Assembly (NCBI GenBank): GCA_017460955.1
Contig: JAFTZY010000044.1
Location: 1-46,417, forward strand
Direction: 5' to 3'
Source: Oscillospiraceae bacterium
GTDB lineage: Bacteria > Bacillota > Clostridia > Oscillospirales > Ruminococcaceae
DNA: 46,417 bases
In this document: one piece after another, positions 7,072-14,145 of the stretch
How the letters are laid out: the number at the start of each line of letters is the position of its first letter
Position numbering within the stretch: position 1 is the first letter of the stretch
The notes under the pieces: model-generated
The model's database searches: none
Seen by the model: the letters and a program-made list of their open reading frames with translations, nothing else
Told to the model about the DNA's origin: nothing
Translations under genes and position numbers: made by a program

Positions 7072-8009
7072 AGCTCCTGACGCTCTCGGCATCCCCCCAT
7101 ATCCGGGATACCATGACGACCCAGAAGATCATGCTGTGCGTGATCGCCGCCCTCCTTCCCGCAGCTGTGGCAGCCATCGTGCATTTTGGCTGGCGTGCGC
7201 TGCTGCTCATGGTGTTCTGCGTCCTTGTCTCCATGGCCACGGAGGGACTGTGCCGCATCGCCATGAAGCGCGAGCAGACCATCTTCGACGGCAGTGCGGC
7301 CGTCACGGGACTGCTGCTTGCCATGAACCTGCCCGTGACGCTCCCCCTCTGGGAGGCCGCGCTCGGCTGCATTTTCGCTGTTGCCGTTGTCAAGCAGATG
7401 TTCGGCGGCTTAGGACAGAATTTTGCCAATCCCGCCATTGCCGCCCGCATCGTCCTGATGGTCTCGGTGAGTGCGGACATGACGCACTGGATCCTGCCGA
7501 GAACGGCAGTGCAGGACTTTTCCTACGACGCCGTATCCTCCGCCACACCCTTAGTCGAGCGCTTCCCCATCCAGAGTCTCATCTGGGGCAGCACGGGCGG
7601 ATGCCTGGGGGAGACCTGTGCGATCGCACTTCTCTTCGGCGGATGCTTTCTGATGTTCTTAGGGGTCATCTCCCCTGCCACGCCCCTGTCGTACCTGGGG
7701 ACGGTGGCCGTCTGCACGCTTTTGTACACGGGCGGCAGCGCCTATGAAACGGTGTACCAGCTCCTGTCGGGCGGACTGCTCCTCGGTGCCTTCTTCATGG
7801 CAACGGACTATGTCACGACCCCCGTCACGGCACGGGGCAAGATCGTGTTCGGCATCGGCTGCGGCGTGCTGACATTCCTCATACGCGCCTTCGGCAGCTT
7901 CCCGGAGGGTGTCTCCTTCTCGATCCTGCTGATGAACCTGCTCACGCCCTATATCGACCGCTTCACGCTCACAAGTCCCCTGGGCGCCCTGAAGGGAGGC
8001 GAGGAATGA
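7068..8009 (+). CDS. rnfD: Rnf complex subunit D (membrane flavoprotein)
   Basis: Integral membrane subunit of Rnf, 313 aa, with about nine to ten hydrophobic segments. DGSAAVTGLLLAMNLP and the QNFANPAIAAR motif are characteristic of RnfD/NqrB. The covalent FMN site is expected at the Thr of VSSATPLV. It overlaps rnfC by four bases and rnfG by four bases, which implies translational coupling. Confidence 0.95.
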   Translation: MKLLTLSASPHIRDTMTTQKIMLCVIAALLPAAVAAIVHFGWRALLLMVFCVLVSMATEGLCRIAMKREQTIFDGSAAVTGLLLAMNLPVTLPLWEAALGCIFAVAVVKQMFGGLGQNFANPAIAARIVLMVSVSADMTHWILPRTAVQDFSYDAVSSATPLVERFPIQSLIWGSTGGCLGETCAIALLFGGCFLMFLGVISPATPLSYLGTVAVCTLLYTGGSAYETVYQLLSGGLLLGAFFMATDYVTTPVTARGKIVFGIGCGVLTFLIRAFGSFPEGVSFSILLMNLLTPYIDRFTLTSPLGALKGGEE

Positions 8010-8518
8010 TGCAGAAAATACTGCCCACCGCCGTCCTGACGCTCGTGTGCGCTGTCGTCTGCGCACTGCTCGCACTCGCACACATGGTCACGCGGGACCG
8101 CATCGAGGCCGCCGAGATCGAGAAGGTCCAGAAAAGCCTTGCCTCCGTGTTCGGAGAGCAGACCTATACGGCACTGGATACCGTTCCCGAGGGTGTGACG
8201 GCCGTCTATCGGAGCAGTGACGGCCTGACCATCTACGACATCACCGCCGACGGCTATGCCAGGGGGGGACTGCGCGTCCTCACAGGGCTTTCTCCCGACG
8301 GGCGCATTGCCGGTGTGGGGATCGTCTCGTGCGGTGAGACTGCCGGCATCGGCACCCGCGTGACGGAGGAGAGCTATCTCTCGCGCTTTACCGGTGCCGC
8401 CGATGAAGCGGCGTATCCGGATGCCATTTCCGGTGCGACCTTCTCCTCGGGCGGCCTGCACCGCGCCGTCGCCCTTGCGCAGGCATCCTATGCAAAGGAG
8501 GAACATGACAATGGCTGA
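8006..8518 (+). CDS. rnfG: Rnf complex subunit G (FMN-binding)
   Basis: A 170-aa membrane-anchored subunit with one N-terminal membrane helix and a large extracytoplasmic domain. The covalent flavinylation motif SGAT is present in DAISGATFSSGG near the C-terminus; the modified residue is its Thr. It passes electrons between the other flavin and Fe-S subunits. It starts within rnfD (ATGA overlap) and its end overlaps the start of rnfE. Confidence 0.94.
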   Translation: MMQKILPTAVLTLVCAVVCALLALAHMVTRDRIEAAEIEKVQKSLASVFGEQTYTALDTVPEGVTAVYRSSDGLTIYDITADGYARGGLRVLTGLSPDGRIAGVGIVSCGETAGIGTRVTEESYLSRFTGAADEAAYPDAISGATFSSGGLHRAVALAQASYAKEEHDNG

Positions 8519-9185
8519 GACCTCACATCTCAAAGAGCTGACCAAGGGTCTGCTCCGTGAAAATCCCACCCTCGTGGGACTGCTCGGCATGTGTCCGACG
8601 CTTGCCGTCACCTCCCAGGCCTCGAATGCCCTGGGCATGGGGCTGGCCACGACCTTCGTACTCATCGGCTCGAATCTGGTCATCTCCCTGCTGCGCCGGG
8701 TGATCCCCGCCACGGTCAAGCTGCCGTGCTACATCGTCATCATCGCGGGCTTTGTGACCATCATCGACTTTCTCATCCACGGCTTCCTGCCGGAGCTCCA
8801 TGAGGCGCTCGGGACCTTCCTGTCCCTCATCACCGTCAACTGCATCATCTTAGGCCGCGCCGAGATGTTCGCCTGCAAGCACGGTCCCCTGCCGTCCGTC
8901 CTCGACGGGCTCGGGATGGGACTGGGCTTCACCGGCTCGCTCTTCGTCATCGGCTCGGTGCGGGAGATCTTCGGGCAGGCAAGCTGGATGGGCCTTGCCC
9001 TTCCGGAGGGCTTCCCGACCATGAGCCTGTTTTCGCAGACCGCCGGAGGCTTTTTAGTGCTGGGCTTTCTCATCGCCATTGTCGGCCGCATGACGAAAAA
9101 GCCGCAGACACAGGGCTGCGCCGGACACTGCGCCGGCTGCGCTGCCGGATGTGCTGCACCGGAGGAAGGGGGCGGGAAGGCATGA
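8511..9185 (+). CDS. rnfE: Rnf complex subunit E, with a Cys-rich tail
   Basis: Integral membrane subunit, 224 aa, about six helices. The RnfE/NqrD hallmark is NPTLVGLLGMCPTLAVT. The second of two close ATGs (8511) is chosen because GGAGG is 9 nt from it and only 3 nt from the ATG at 8505. The protein ends in a hydrophilic tail with four Cys (GCAGHCAGCAAGC), spaced like a metal or disulfide site; I cannot say whether this is usual for clostridial RnfE. It overlaps rnfG and rnfA. Confidence 0.94.
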   Translation: MAETSHLKELTKGLLRENPTLVGLLGMCPTLAVTSQASNALGMGLATTFVLIGSNLVISLLRRVIPATVKLPCYIVIIAGFVTIIDFLIHGFLPELHEALGTFLSLITVNCIILGRAEMFACKHGPLPSVLDGLGMGLGFTGSLFVIGSVREIFGQASWMGLALPEGFPTMSLFSQTAGGFLVLGFLIAIVGRMTKKPQTQGCAGHCAGCAAGCAAPEEGGGKA

Positions 9186-9763
9186 CCACGCTCCAGACGA
9201 TCGTCTCCACCCTGCTTGCCGCAGTCCTCACGGACAACTACGTCCTCTCCCGTTCGCTGGGCATCTGCCCGTTCCTGGGTGTTTCCAAGAAGCTCTCCTC
9301 GAGCGTCGGCATGGGCGCGGCCGTCATCTTTGTCATGGGCTGCGCAGCGGCCGTGACATGGCCGGTCTACCAGCTCCTGTCCCTGCTGGACCTGACCTAC
9401 CTGCGCACGGTGGCGTTCATCTTAGTCATCGCGCTGTTCGTGCAGCTTGTGGAGATCGTGATGAAACGGCTCCTGCCGCCCCTGTACAAGACCCTGGGCG
9501 TGTACCTGCCCCTCATCACCACCAACTGCGCCGTCCTCGGCGTGACCATCAACAACATCGACGACGGCTACGGCTTCGGTCTTGCCGTCTGGAATGCCGT
9601 CTGTGTCGGCATCGGCTTCACACTGGCACTGGTGCTCTTTGCCGGGGTGCGCTCGCGCATCGAGGAGGCCGACGTCCCCGAGACCTTCAAGGGCATCCCC
9701 GCCACGCTCGTGGCCGCATCGCTCGTATCCCTGAGCTTTTCGGCTTTTTCCGGCATGATCTGA
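9182..9763 (+). CDS. rnfA: Rnf complex subunit A
   Basis: A 193-aa integral membrane subunit with about six helices. The N-terminal signature is TDNYVLSRSLGICPFLGVS, mirrored by TTNCAVLGV later; the paired half-membrane Cys motifs of RnfA/RnfE hold a membrane [2Fe-2S] cluster in known complexes. The ATG overlaps the rnfE stop. Confidence 0.95.
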   Translation: MTTLQTIVSTLLAAVLTDNYVLSRSLGICPFLGVSKKLSSSVGMGAAVIFVMGCAAAVTWPVYQLLSLLDLTYLRTVAFILVIALFVQLVEIVMKRLLPPLYKTLGVYLPLITTNCAVLGVTINNIDDGYGFGLAVWNAVCVGIGFTLALVLFAGVRSRIEEADVPETFKGIPATLVAASLVSLSFSAFSGMI

Positions 9764-9782
9764 GAGAGGAGGCATATCTGAT

Positions 9783-10592
9783 ATGGAGATCCTGATCCCC
9801 GTTTTGCTCCTCTCCGCCATCGGCCTTGCCGCGGGCATCCTGCTCACGGCGGCCTCCCATTTCTTTGCGGTGGAGACCGATCCCACGGCCGACGCCATCA
9901 CACAGGCCCTGCCCGGTGCGAACTGCGGCGGCTGCGGCTTTGCCGGGTGTGCCGACTATGCTGCAGCCATTGCCAAGGGGCGTGCCGCGCCCAATCTGTG
10001 CAAGCCCGGCGGCAGTGATGCGGCTGCAAAGATCGGGGCCATCCTGGGCGAGGAGGTCACGGCGGCCGAGCCCATGGTCATGGTCGTCCACTGCAGGGGC
10101 GACCGCAGTACGGCCATGCCGCTGTTCCGGTATACGGGCGTGCAGACGTGCCTGGCTGCCAAGAAATTCTACGGCGGCAGCAACATGTGTACCTACGGCT
10201 GCCTGGGCTTCGGCGACTGCGCCTCGGTCTGTGAGGAGGAGGCCATCTGCATTCAGGAGGGGCTTGCCCATGTGATCCCGGAGCGCTGCATCGCCTGCGG
10301 CAAATGTGCGAAGGTCTGCCCGAACGGCCTGCTCTCCCTGCGCCCGGCTGCCAATCCCGTGGCCGTCTCCTGCTCCTCGCGGGATACCGGCAAGCGCACC
10401 CGTCAGGTCTGTCAGAACGGCTGCATCGGCTGCGGCCTGTGCGAAAAGCACTGCCCGAACGATGCCGTGAAGATCCGGGACCTGCATGCGGTGATCGATT
10501 ACACCAGATGCACCGGCTGCGGCGCGTGTGCCAAAAAATGCCCCACCGGCGCGATCCGGCCGCTGGGCAGGCAGTCCGTAAGCTTAGGCTAA
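9783..10592 (+). CDS. rnfB: Rnf complex subunit B (ferredoxin-accepting Fe-S protein)
   Basis: The likely entry point for electrons from ferredoxin, 269 aa. An N-terminal membrane helix (residues 3-24) is followed by the GANCGGCGFAGC cluster site near residue 46, then an extended Cys-rich part (CTYGCLGFGDCASVC) and three ferredoxin-type motifs: CIACGKCAKVCP, CIGCGLCEKHCP and CTGCGACAKKCP. Gene order C-D-G-E-A-B is the clostridial one. It is 19 bp after rnfA, and a strong terminator follows at once, which defines the operon end. Confidence 0.96.
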   Translation: MEILIPVLLLSAIGLAAGILLTAASHFFAVETDPTADAITQALPGANCGGCGFAGCADYAAAIAKGRAAPNLCKPGGSDAAAKIGAILGEEVTAAEPMVMVVHCRGDRSTAMPLFRYTGVQTCLAAKKFYGGSNMCTYGCLGFGDCASVCEEEAICIQEGLAHVIPERCIACGKCAKVCPNGLLSLRPAANPVAVSCSSRDTGKRTRQVCQNGCIGCGLCEKHCPNDAVKIRDLHAVIDYTRCTGCGACAKKCPTGAIRPLGRQSVSLG

Positions 10593-10596
10593 CACA

Positions 10597-10643
10597 GATC
10601 CCGCACCCCTCCCCACCCAGGAGGCGGTGCGGGATCTTTCTGT
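10597..10643 (+). terminator. Intrinsic terminator of the rnf operon
   Basis: GATCCCGCACC (10597-10607) pairs perfectly with GGTGCGGGATC (10626-10636), followed by TTTCTGTTGT. Confidence 0.9.
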
Positions 10644-10675
10644 TGTGCCGTCGCCTGTTTTTTTGTATTTTTTTG

Positions 10676-10704
10676 TTGACAAACGGGAAAGAGTGTAGTA
10701 TAAT
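10676..10704 (+). promoter_or_regulatory. Sigma-A promoter of the amidase-queH-ldh unit
   Basis: Consensus TTGACA (10676-10681), 17-bp spacer, consensus TATAAT (10699-10704). The best match in the window, so high constitutive expression is likely. Confidence 0.92.
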
Positions 10705-10746
10705 AAGGATGTATATTGCATACATACAGAGAAAGGAACAACATCT

Positions 10747-11556
10747 ATGGAACCTCAGAACCGCAGTCTGCTCCAGCGTGCCAGATGGGACCGCATCTTC
10801 GGTGCGCTCATCATCCTGGTGCTCATCATCATCCTGCTCGTTACCCTATGCAAATCCTGCTCACGGGAGAAGAAGCCCGCGGAGGATGCCTTTGCCAACA
10901 TGGAGACCCTTGTGGAGGAGACGCAAGCGCCCACACAGGCGCCGACCGACAACTCCATGGCCGTTTTCCTCAGTCCCTCGACGCAGTATGACAATATCTA
11001 TGCCTGCGACGGTGTGACGACGGAGGCTGTCGCCATGATCGACCTTGCCAAGCGGGTACGCGATCTGCTCGAGGCCGACGGCTACACGGTGTACATGTGC
11101 GGCGAGGAGGACAGCATCAAGGAGAAGGTCACCCAGGGCAATGCCCTCAAGTGCGGTGCGTATGTGGCACTGCATACCAACTCCGGCGGTGAATCCGGCT
11201 ACGGACAGGGCACGGAATGCTACTACAATTCGCAGCTTGCCGGCAGCTATGAGCTTGCCGAGAACATCTACAACCGCGTGGCAGAGCTCACCCCCACCGA
11301 GGACAGAGGTCTGAAGGACGAGACCCAGCGTGATCTCTACGAGCTTCTGAACAACCATGGAGCCTGCTGCCTGCTCGAGGCAGAATTCCATGACATCGAC
11401 GAGTACTCCCAGTGGATCCTCGACAACAAGGATGAGCTTGCCAAGGCCATCAAGGAGGGGATCGTGGCCTACCTGAAAAACAGCGTGGTCAACGAGCAGC
11501 CCGAGGAGGAGGACCCCACCGGTGAGGAGATCGAGTACGAAGGCGAGGATCCGTAA
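10747..11556 (+). CDS. Membrane-anchored N-acetylmuramoyl-L-alanine amidase-like protein
   Basis: Probably cleaves the MurNAc-L-Ala bond of peptidoglycan outside the cell. The product is 269 aa: a membrane helix at about residues 17-35, a short Thr/Gln/Pro linker, then an Amidase_3-type domain. The metal and catalytic residues seen are the Glu of VTTEAVAM, the His of VALHTNSGG and the Glu of LLEAEFHD. The first zinc His of the classical GHGG motif is missing; the segment reads FLSPSTQYDN, which matches a known gut-clostridial and phage variant of the family. The C-terminus is acidic. It is first in a unit with queH (TAATG overlap). Confidence 0.8.
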   Translation: MEPQNRSLLQRARWDRIFGALIILVLIIILLVTLCKSCSREKKPAEDAFANMETLVEETQAPTQAPTDNSMAVFLSPSTQYDNIYACDGVTTEAVAMIDLAKRVRDLLEADGYTVYMCGEEDSIKEKVTQGNALKCGAYVALHTNSGGESGYGQGTECYYNSQLAGSYELAENIYNRVAELTPTEDRGLKDETQRDLYELLNNHGACCLLEAEFHDIDEYSQWILDNKDELAKAIKEGIVAYLKNSVVNEQPEEEDPTGEEIEYEGEDP

Positions 11557-12179
11557 TGACACAAAAGCGCAATTATGAGCGCGACATGCAGGAGATACTT
11601 CATGCGGCGGCGACCCCGCCGCATGTTTTGCTCCATGCCTGCTGTGCGCCGTGCTCGAGTGCCGTGCTCGAACGGCTGTGCAGCAGCGCCCGCCTCACGC
11701 TCTATTTTTACAACCCAAACATCCTCCCCGAGGAGGAGTACCGCTACCGGCTCGCGGAGCTGCGACGGCTCATCACTGAAATGCCCCTGCCCGCCCCGGT
11801 AGAGCTCCTCGAAGGCCCCTATGAGCCCGAGCGCTTCCTCGCATTTGCGCGGGAGCTGGCCGATGCGCCCGAGCGCGGGGAGCGGTGCCGTCTGTGCATC
11901 CGCATGCGGCTCGAAAATACCACCCGTGCGGCACTCGCGCTCCATGCGGACTACTTTGCCACCACCCTCACCCTCTCTCCCCACAAGGATGCCCCCTTCA
12001 TCAACGAAGCGGGCTTTGCCATTGCGGCGGAGACGGGCATCCCGTGGCTGCCCTCGGATTTCAAGAAGCGTGAGGGCTACAAGCGCTCCATCGAGCTGTC
12101 ACGGACGTACTGCCTGTACCGCCAGGACTTCTGCGGCTGTCCCTTCTCCAAGGCGCAGCGCCACCCGGAGGAGAGCTGA
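11556..12179 (+). CDS. queH: Epoxyqueuosine reductase QueH
   Basis: Final step of queuosine synthesis: reduces epoxyqueuosine to queuosine in the tRNA anticodon. The product is 207 aa (DUF208/QueH). Motifs in order: HACCAPCS, FYNPNILPEEEYRYRL, CRLCIRMRL, TLTLSPHKD, DFKKREGYKRSIELS, LYRQDFCGC. The Cys residues bind Fe-S and metal. Its ATG shares a base with the stop of the amidase gene, so translation is coupled. No other queuosine gene lies in the window. Confidence 0.93.
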   Translation: MTQKRNYERDMQEILHAAATPPHVLLHACCAPCSSAVLERLCSSARLTLYFYNPNILPEEEYRYRLAELRRLITEMPLPAPVELLEGPYEPERFLAFARELADAPERGERCRLCIRMRLENTTRAALALHADYFATTLTLSPHKDAPFINEAGFAIAAETGIPWLPSDFKKREGYKRSIELSRTYCLYRQDFCGCPFSKAQRHPEES

Positions 12180-12236
12180 GCATATCCCCGCAGACACTGT
12201 GGCATACTATTTATAAACACACAGGAGGTATTTCAG

Positions 12237-13187
12237 ATGGAACAGATCAATCCCCGCAAGGCAGCCATCATCGGCTGCGGCTTTGTCGGCTCGGCATCGG
12301 CCTTTGCACTCATGCAGAGCGGGCTCTTCTCCGAGATTGTCCTGCTCGATGCGGACATGCAGAAGGCGGAGGGGGAAGCCCTTGACATCAGCCACGGTCT
12401 GCCCTTTGCCAAGCCCATGCAGATCCATGCCGGCACCTACGACGATCTCGAGGACGCCTCCATCGCCATCGTGACGGCCGGTGCCGGACAGAAGCCCGGC
12501 GAGACAAGGCTTGACCTGGTGCGCAAGAACGTGGGCATTTTCCGCAGCATCATCCCGGAGATCGCAAAGCGTGATTTTGGCGGGATCCTGCTGGTGGTCG
12601 CCAATCCCGTGGACATCCTCACCTATACCGCTGCCCGTCTGAGCGGCCTGCCGGAGAACCGGGTGTTCGGTTCGGGCACGGTGCTCGATTCCGCACGGCT
12701 CAAATACATCCTCGGGGAGCACCTCGGGGTGGACAGCCGCAGCGTGCATGCCTTCATCCTCGGCGAGCACGGCGACAGTGAGATCGCTGCGTGGAGCAGT
12801 GCGCATGTATCGGGCGTGCCGCTGCATGATTTCTGCGAGATGCGCGGCCATCACGACCACCAGGCGGCCATGCACCGCATTGCCGAGAACGTCAAGAACA
12901 GCGCCTATGAGATCATCGAGAAGAAGAAGGCGACCTATTACGGCATCGCCATGTCCGTGCGCCGCATCTGCGAGGCCATCGTCCTTGACCAGAAGTCCGT
13001 GCTGCCCGTATCGAGCATCCAGCACGGGACCTTCGGCATTGAGGGCGTGGCGCTGAGCACGCCGGTCATCGTTGGCAAGAACGGCATCGAGTCTCCCGTC
13101 CCCATCAGCCTGAATGAAGAGGAGCAGGAGTCCCTGCGCCGCTCCGCCAAGGCCCTGCGCGAGGTCATTGACGGACTGGAATGGTGA
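12237..13187 (+). CDS. ldh: L-lactate dehydrogenase
   Basis: Reduces pyruvate to L-lactate with NADH in fermentation. The product is 316 aa, the normal length. The Rossmann motif is GCGFVGSASA. The substrate-specificity Gln is present in AGAGQKPGETRLDL, which separates LDH from malate dehydrogenase (Arg there). The catalytic His is in LGEHGDSE, with the Asp and Arg of DSARLK. AGGAGG stands before the ATG. It is 57 bp after queH with no clear promoter between, so it is probably read from the strong promoter at 10676. A terminator follows. Confidence 0.96.
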   Translation: MEQINPRKAAIIGCGFVGSASAFALMQSGLFSEIVLLDADMQKAEGEALDISHGLPFAKPMQIHAGTYDDLEDASIAIVTAGAGQKPGETRLDLVRKNVGIFRSIIPEIAKRDFGGILLVVANPVDILTYTAARLSGLPENRVFGSGTVLDSARLKYILGEHLGVDSRSVHAFILGEHGDSEIAAWSSAHVSGVPLHDFCEMRGHHDHQAAMHRIAENVKNSAYEIIEKKKATYYGIAMSVRRICEAIVLDQKSVLPVSSIQHGTFGIEGVALSTPVIVGKNGIESPVPISLNEEEQESLRRSAKALREVIDGLEW

Positions 13188-13204
13188 AAACCTCCCCCAA
13201 ATGC

Positions 13205-13237
13205 AAGCGCTCCCCCGCCAAAACGGGGGAGCGCTTT
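13205..13237. terminator. Strong terminator between ldh and the CAP gene
   Basis: AAGCGCTCCCCCG pairs with CGGGGGAGCGCTT, followed by a T-run on the plus strand. On the minus strand the run after the stem is weaker (TTGCATTTG), so it mainly ends ldh but may serve both convergent genes. Confidence 0.92.
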
Positions 13238-13249
13238 TTTGCACATCCC

Positions 13250-14014
13250 TTACTTTCCGCACAAGAGCTGCATCACGTTAAGGGCTGCCGGGAGATCCCC
13301 GCATTTGCCCAGCGCAATGACATCCTTGAGACAACCTGTGCTTTGTCCGTCCCTGCAAGCCGACAGCGCTGCAAGCAGACTGTCGGGAATACAGCTTTCC
13401 TGTGCCGTGCAGCTCTCCCCGATGCAGGGCGCATCCGCGTTCTGTGCGGGCGGCTGCGTCACGGGCTGCGTGACCGGCTGCGTATTTGGCTGCGTATTTG
13501 GCTGCGTACCCGGCTGCGTCACCGGTGTCTCCTCCGGGAGGACGGCACCGCCCGTAAAGACCTGCGTCCAGTAGGTGGTCCCGCCGTACTCAAAGACCCC
13601 GATGCCGATGCTGTCATACTGCCCGCTCAGGATATTGGCGCGGTGGCCCGGGGAATTCATCCAGCCGTCCATCACCGATTCCGGCGAGGTGTAGCCGTAG
13701 GCGATGTTCTCTCCGGCACTGCGGTAGAGCACGCCGTACTCCTCGAGCACCGTAAAGCAGCTCGACCCGTCCGGACGGGTGTGGGAGAATTGCTGCACGA
13801 TCTCCTGCGCCCGCTGCTCGGCGGCACGGTCCAGCACGGCCTCCTCACGCAGCGCCGGAAGTCCCTGCCGGGCACGTTCTGCATTGACGAGCGCCGTCAC
13901 GGCCTGCTGCTCTCCTGCGGCAGCTGCCGGCGGTGCCGACAATGCGCAGCACGCTGCCATTGCCATGACCATGGCACAGGCGGCGGCTGTCCTTTTCTGT
14001 CGATTCATGTACAT
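13250..14014 (-). CDS. Secreted CAP-domain protein with a Cys-rich tail
   Basis: A 254-aa exported protein. A signal peptide ends near the AAAAG at residues 35-39. A CAP/SCP-PR1 domain follows: VNAERARQGLPAL, FSHTRPDG, GENIAYGYTSPESVMDGWMN and SPGHRANIL with the conserved His and Glu residues. A Gln-Pro-Thr linker (repeats of VTQP and NTQP) joins it to a tail of about 60 residues with six Cys, which I do not recognise. Bacterial CAP proteins are often wall-associated; the activity is unknown. It has its own promoter and converges on ldh. Confidence 0.85.
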   Translation of the reverse strand: MYMNRQKRTAAACAMVMAMAACCALSAPPAAAAGEQQAVTALVNAERARQGLPALREEAVLDRAAEQRAQEIVQQFSHTRPDGSSCFTVLEEYGVLYRSAGENIAYGYTSPESVMDGWMNSPGHRANILSGQYDSIGIGVFEYGGTTYWTQVFTGGAVLPEETPVTQPGTQPNTQPNTQPVTQPVTQPPAQNADAPCIGESCTAQESCIPDSLLAALSACRDGQSTGCLKDVIALGKCGDLPAALNVMQLLCGK

Positions 14015-14026
14015 CCGACCCCTTTC

Positions 14027-14047
14027 TGCAGCCGCGTTCCGGCTGCA
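14027..14047 (-). other. 5'-terminal hairpin in the CAP gene leader
   Basis: TGCAGCCG pairs with CGGCTGCA at the predicted RNA start (about 14046). Such terminal stems can protect an mRNA from decay; that role is inferred. Confidence 0.45.
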
Positions 14048-14052
14048 TCTTC

Positions 14053-14082
14053 ATCATACCACGGACCGGGTGCAGCTGTCAA
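14053..14082 (-). promoter_or_regulatory. Sigma-A promoter of the CAP gene
   Basis: TTGACA (14077-14082), 18-bp spacer, TATGAT (14053-14058) with an extended TGG. Confidence 0.78.
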
Positions 14083-14101
14083 CGCACAATGTTTTCCATG
14101 G

Positions 14102-14132
14102 AAAAAAGACTGCCGGGAAATCCCGGCAGTCC
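14102..14132 (-). terminator. Terminator of the transglutaminase-dockerin gene
   Basis: GACTGCCGGGA pairs with TCCCGGCAGTC and is followed on the minus strand by TTTTTT. Confidence 0.92.
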
Positions 14133-14145
14133 GTGTGTTCAGGGG

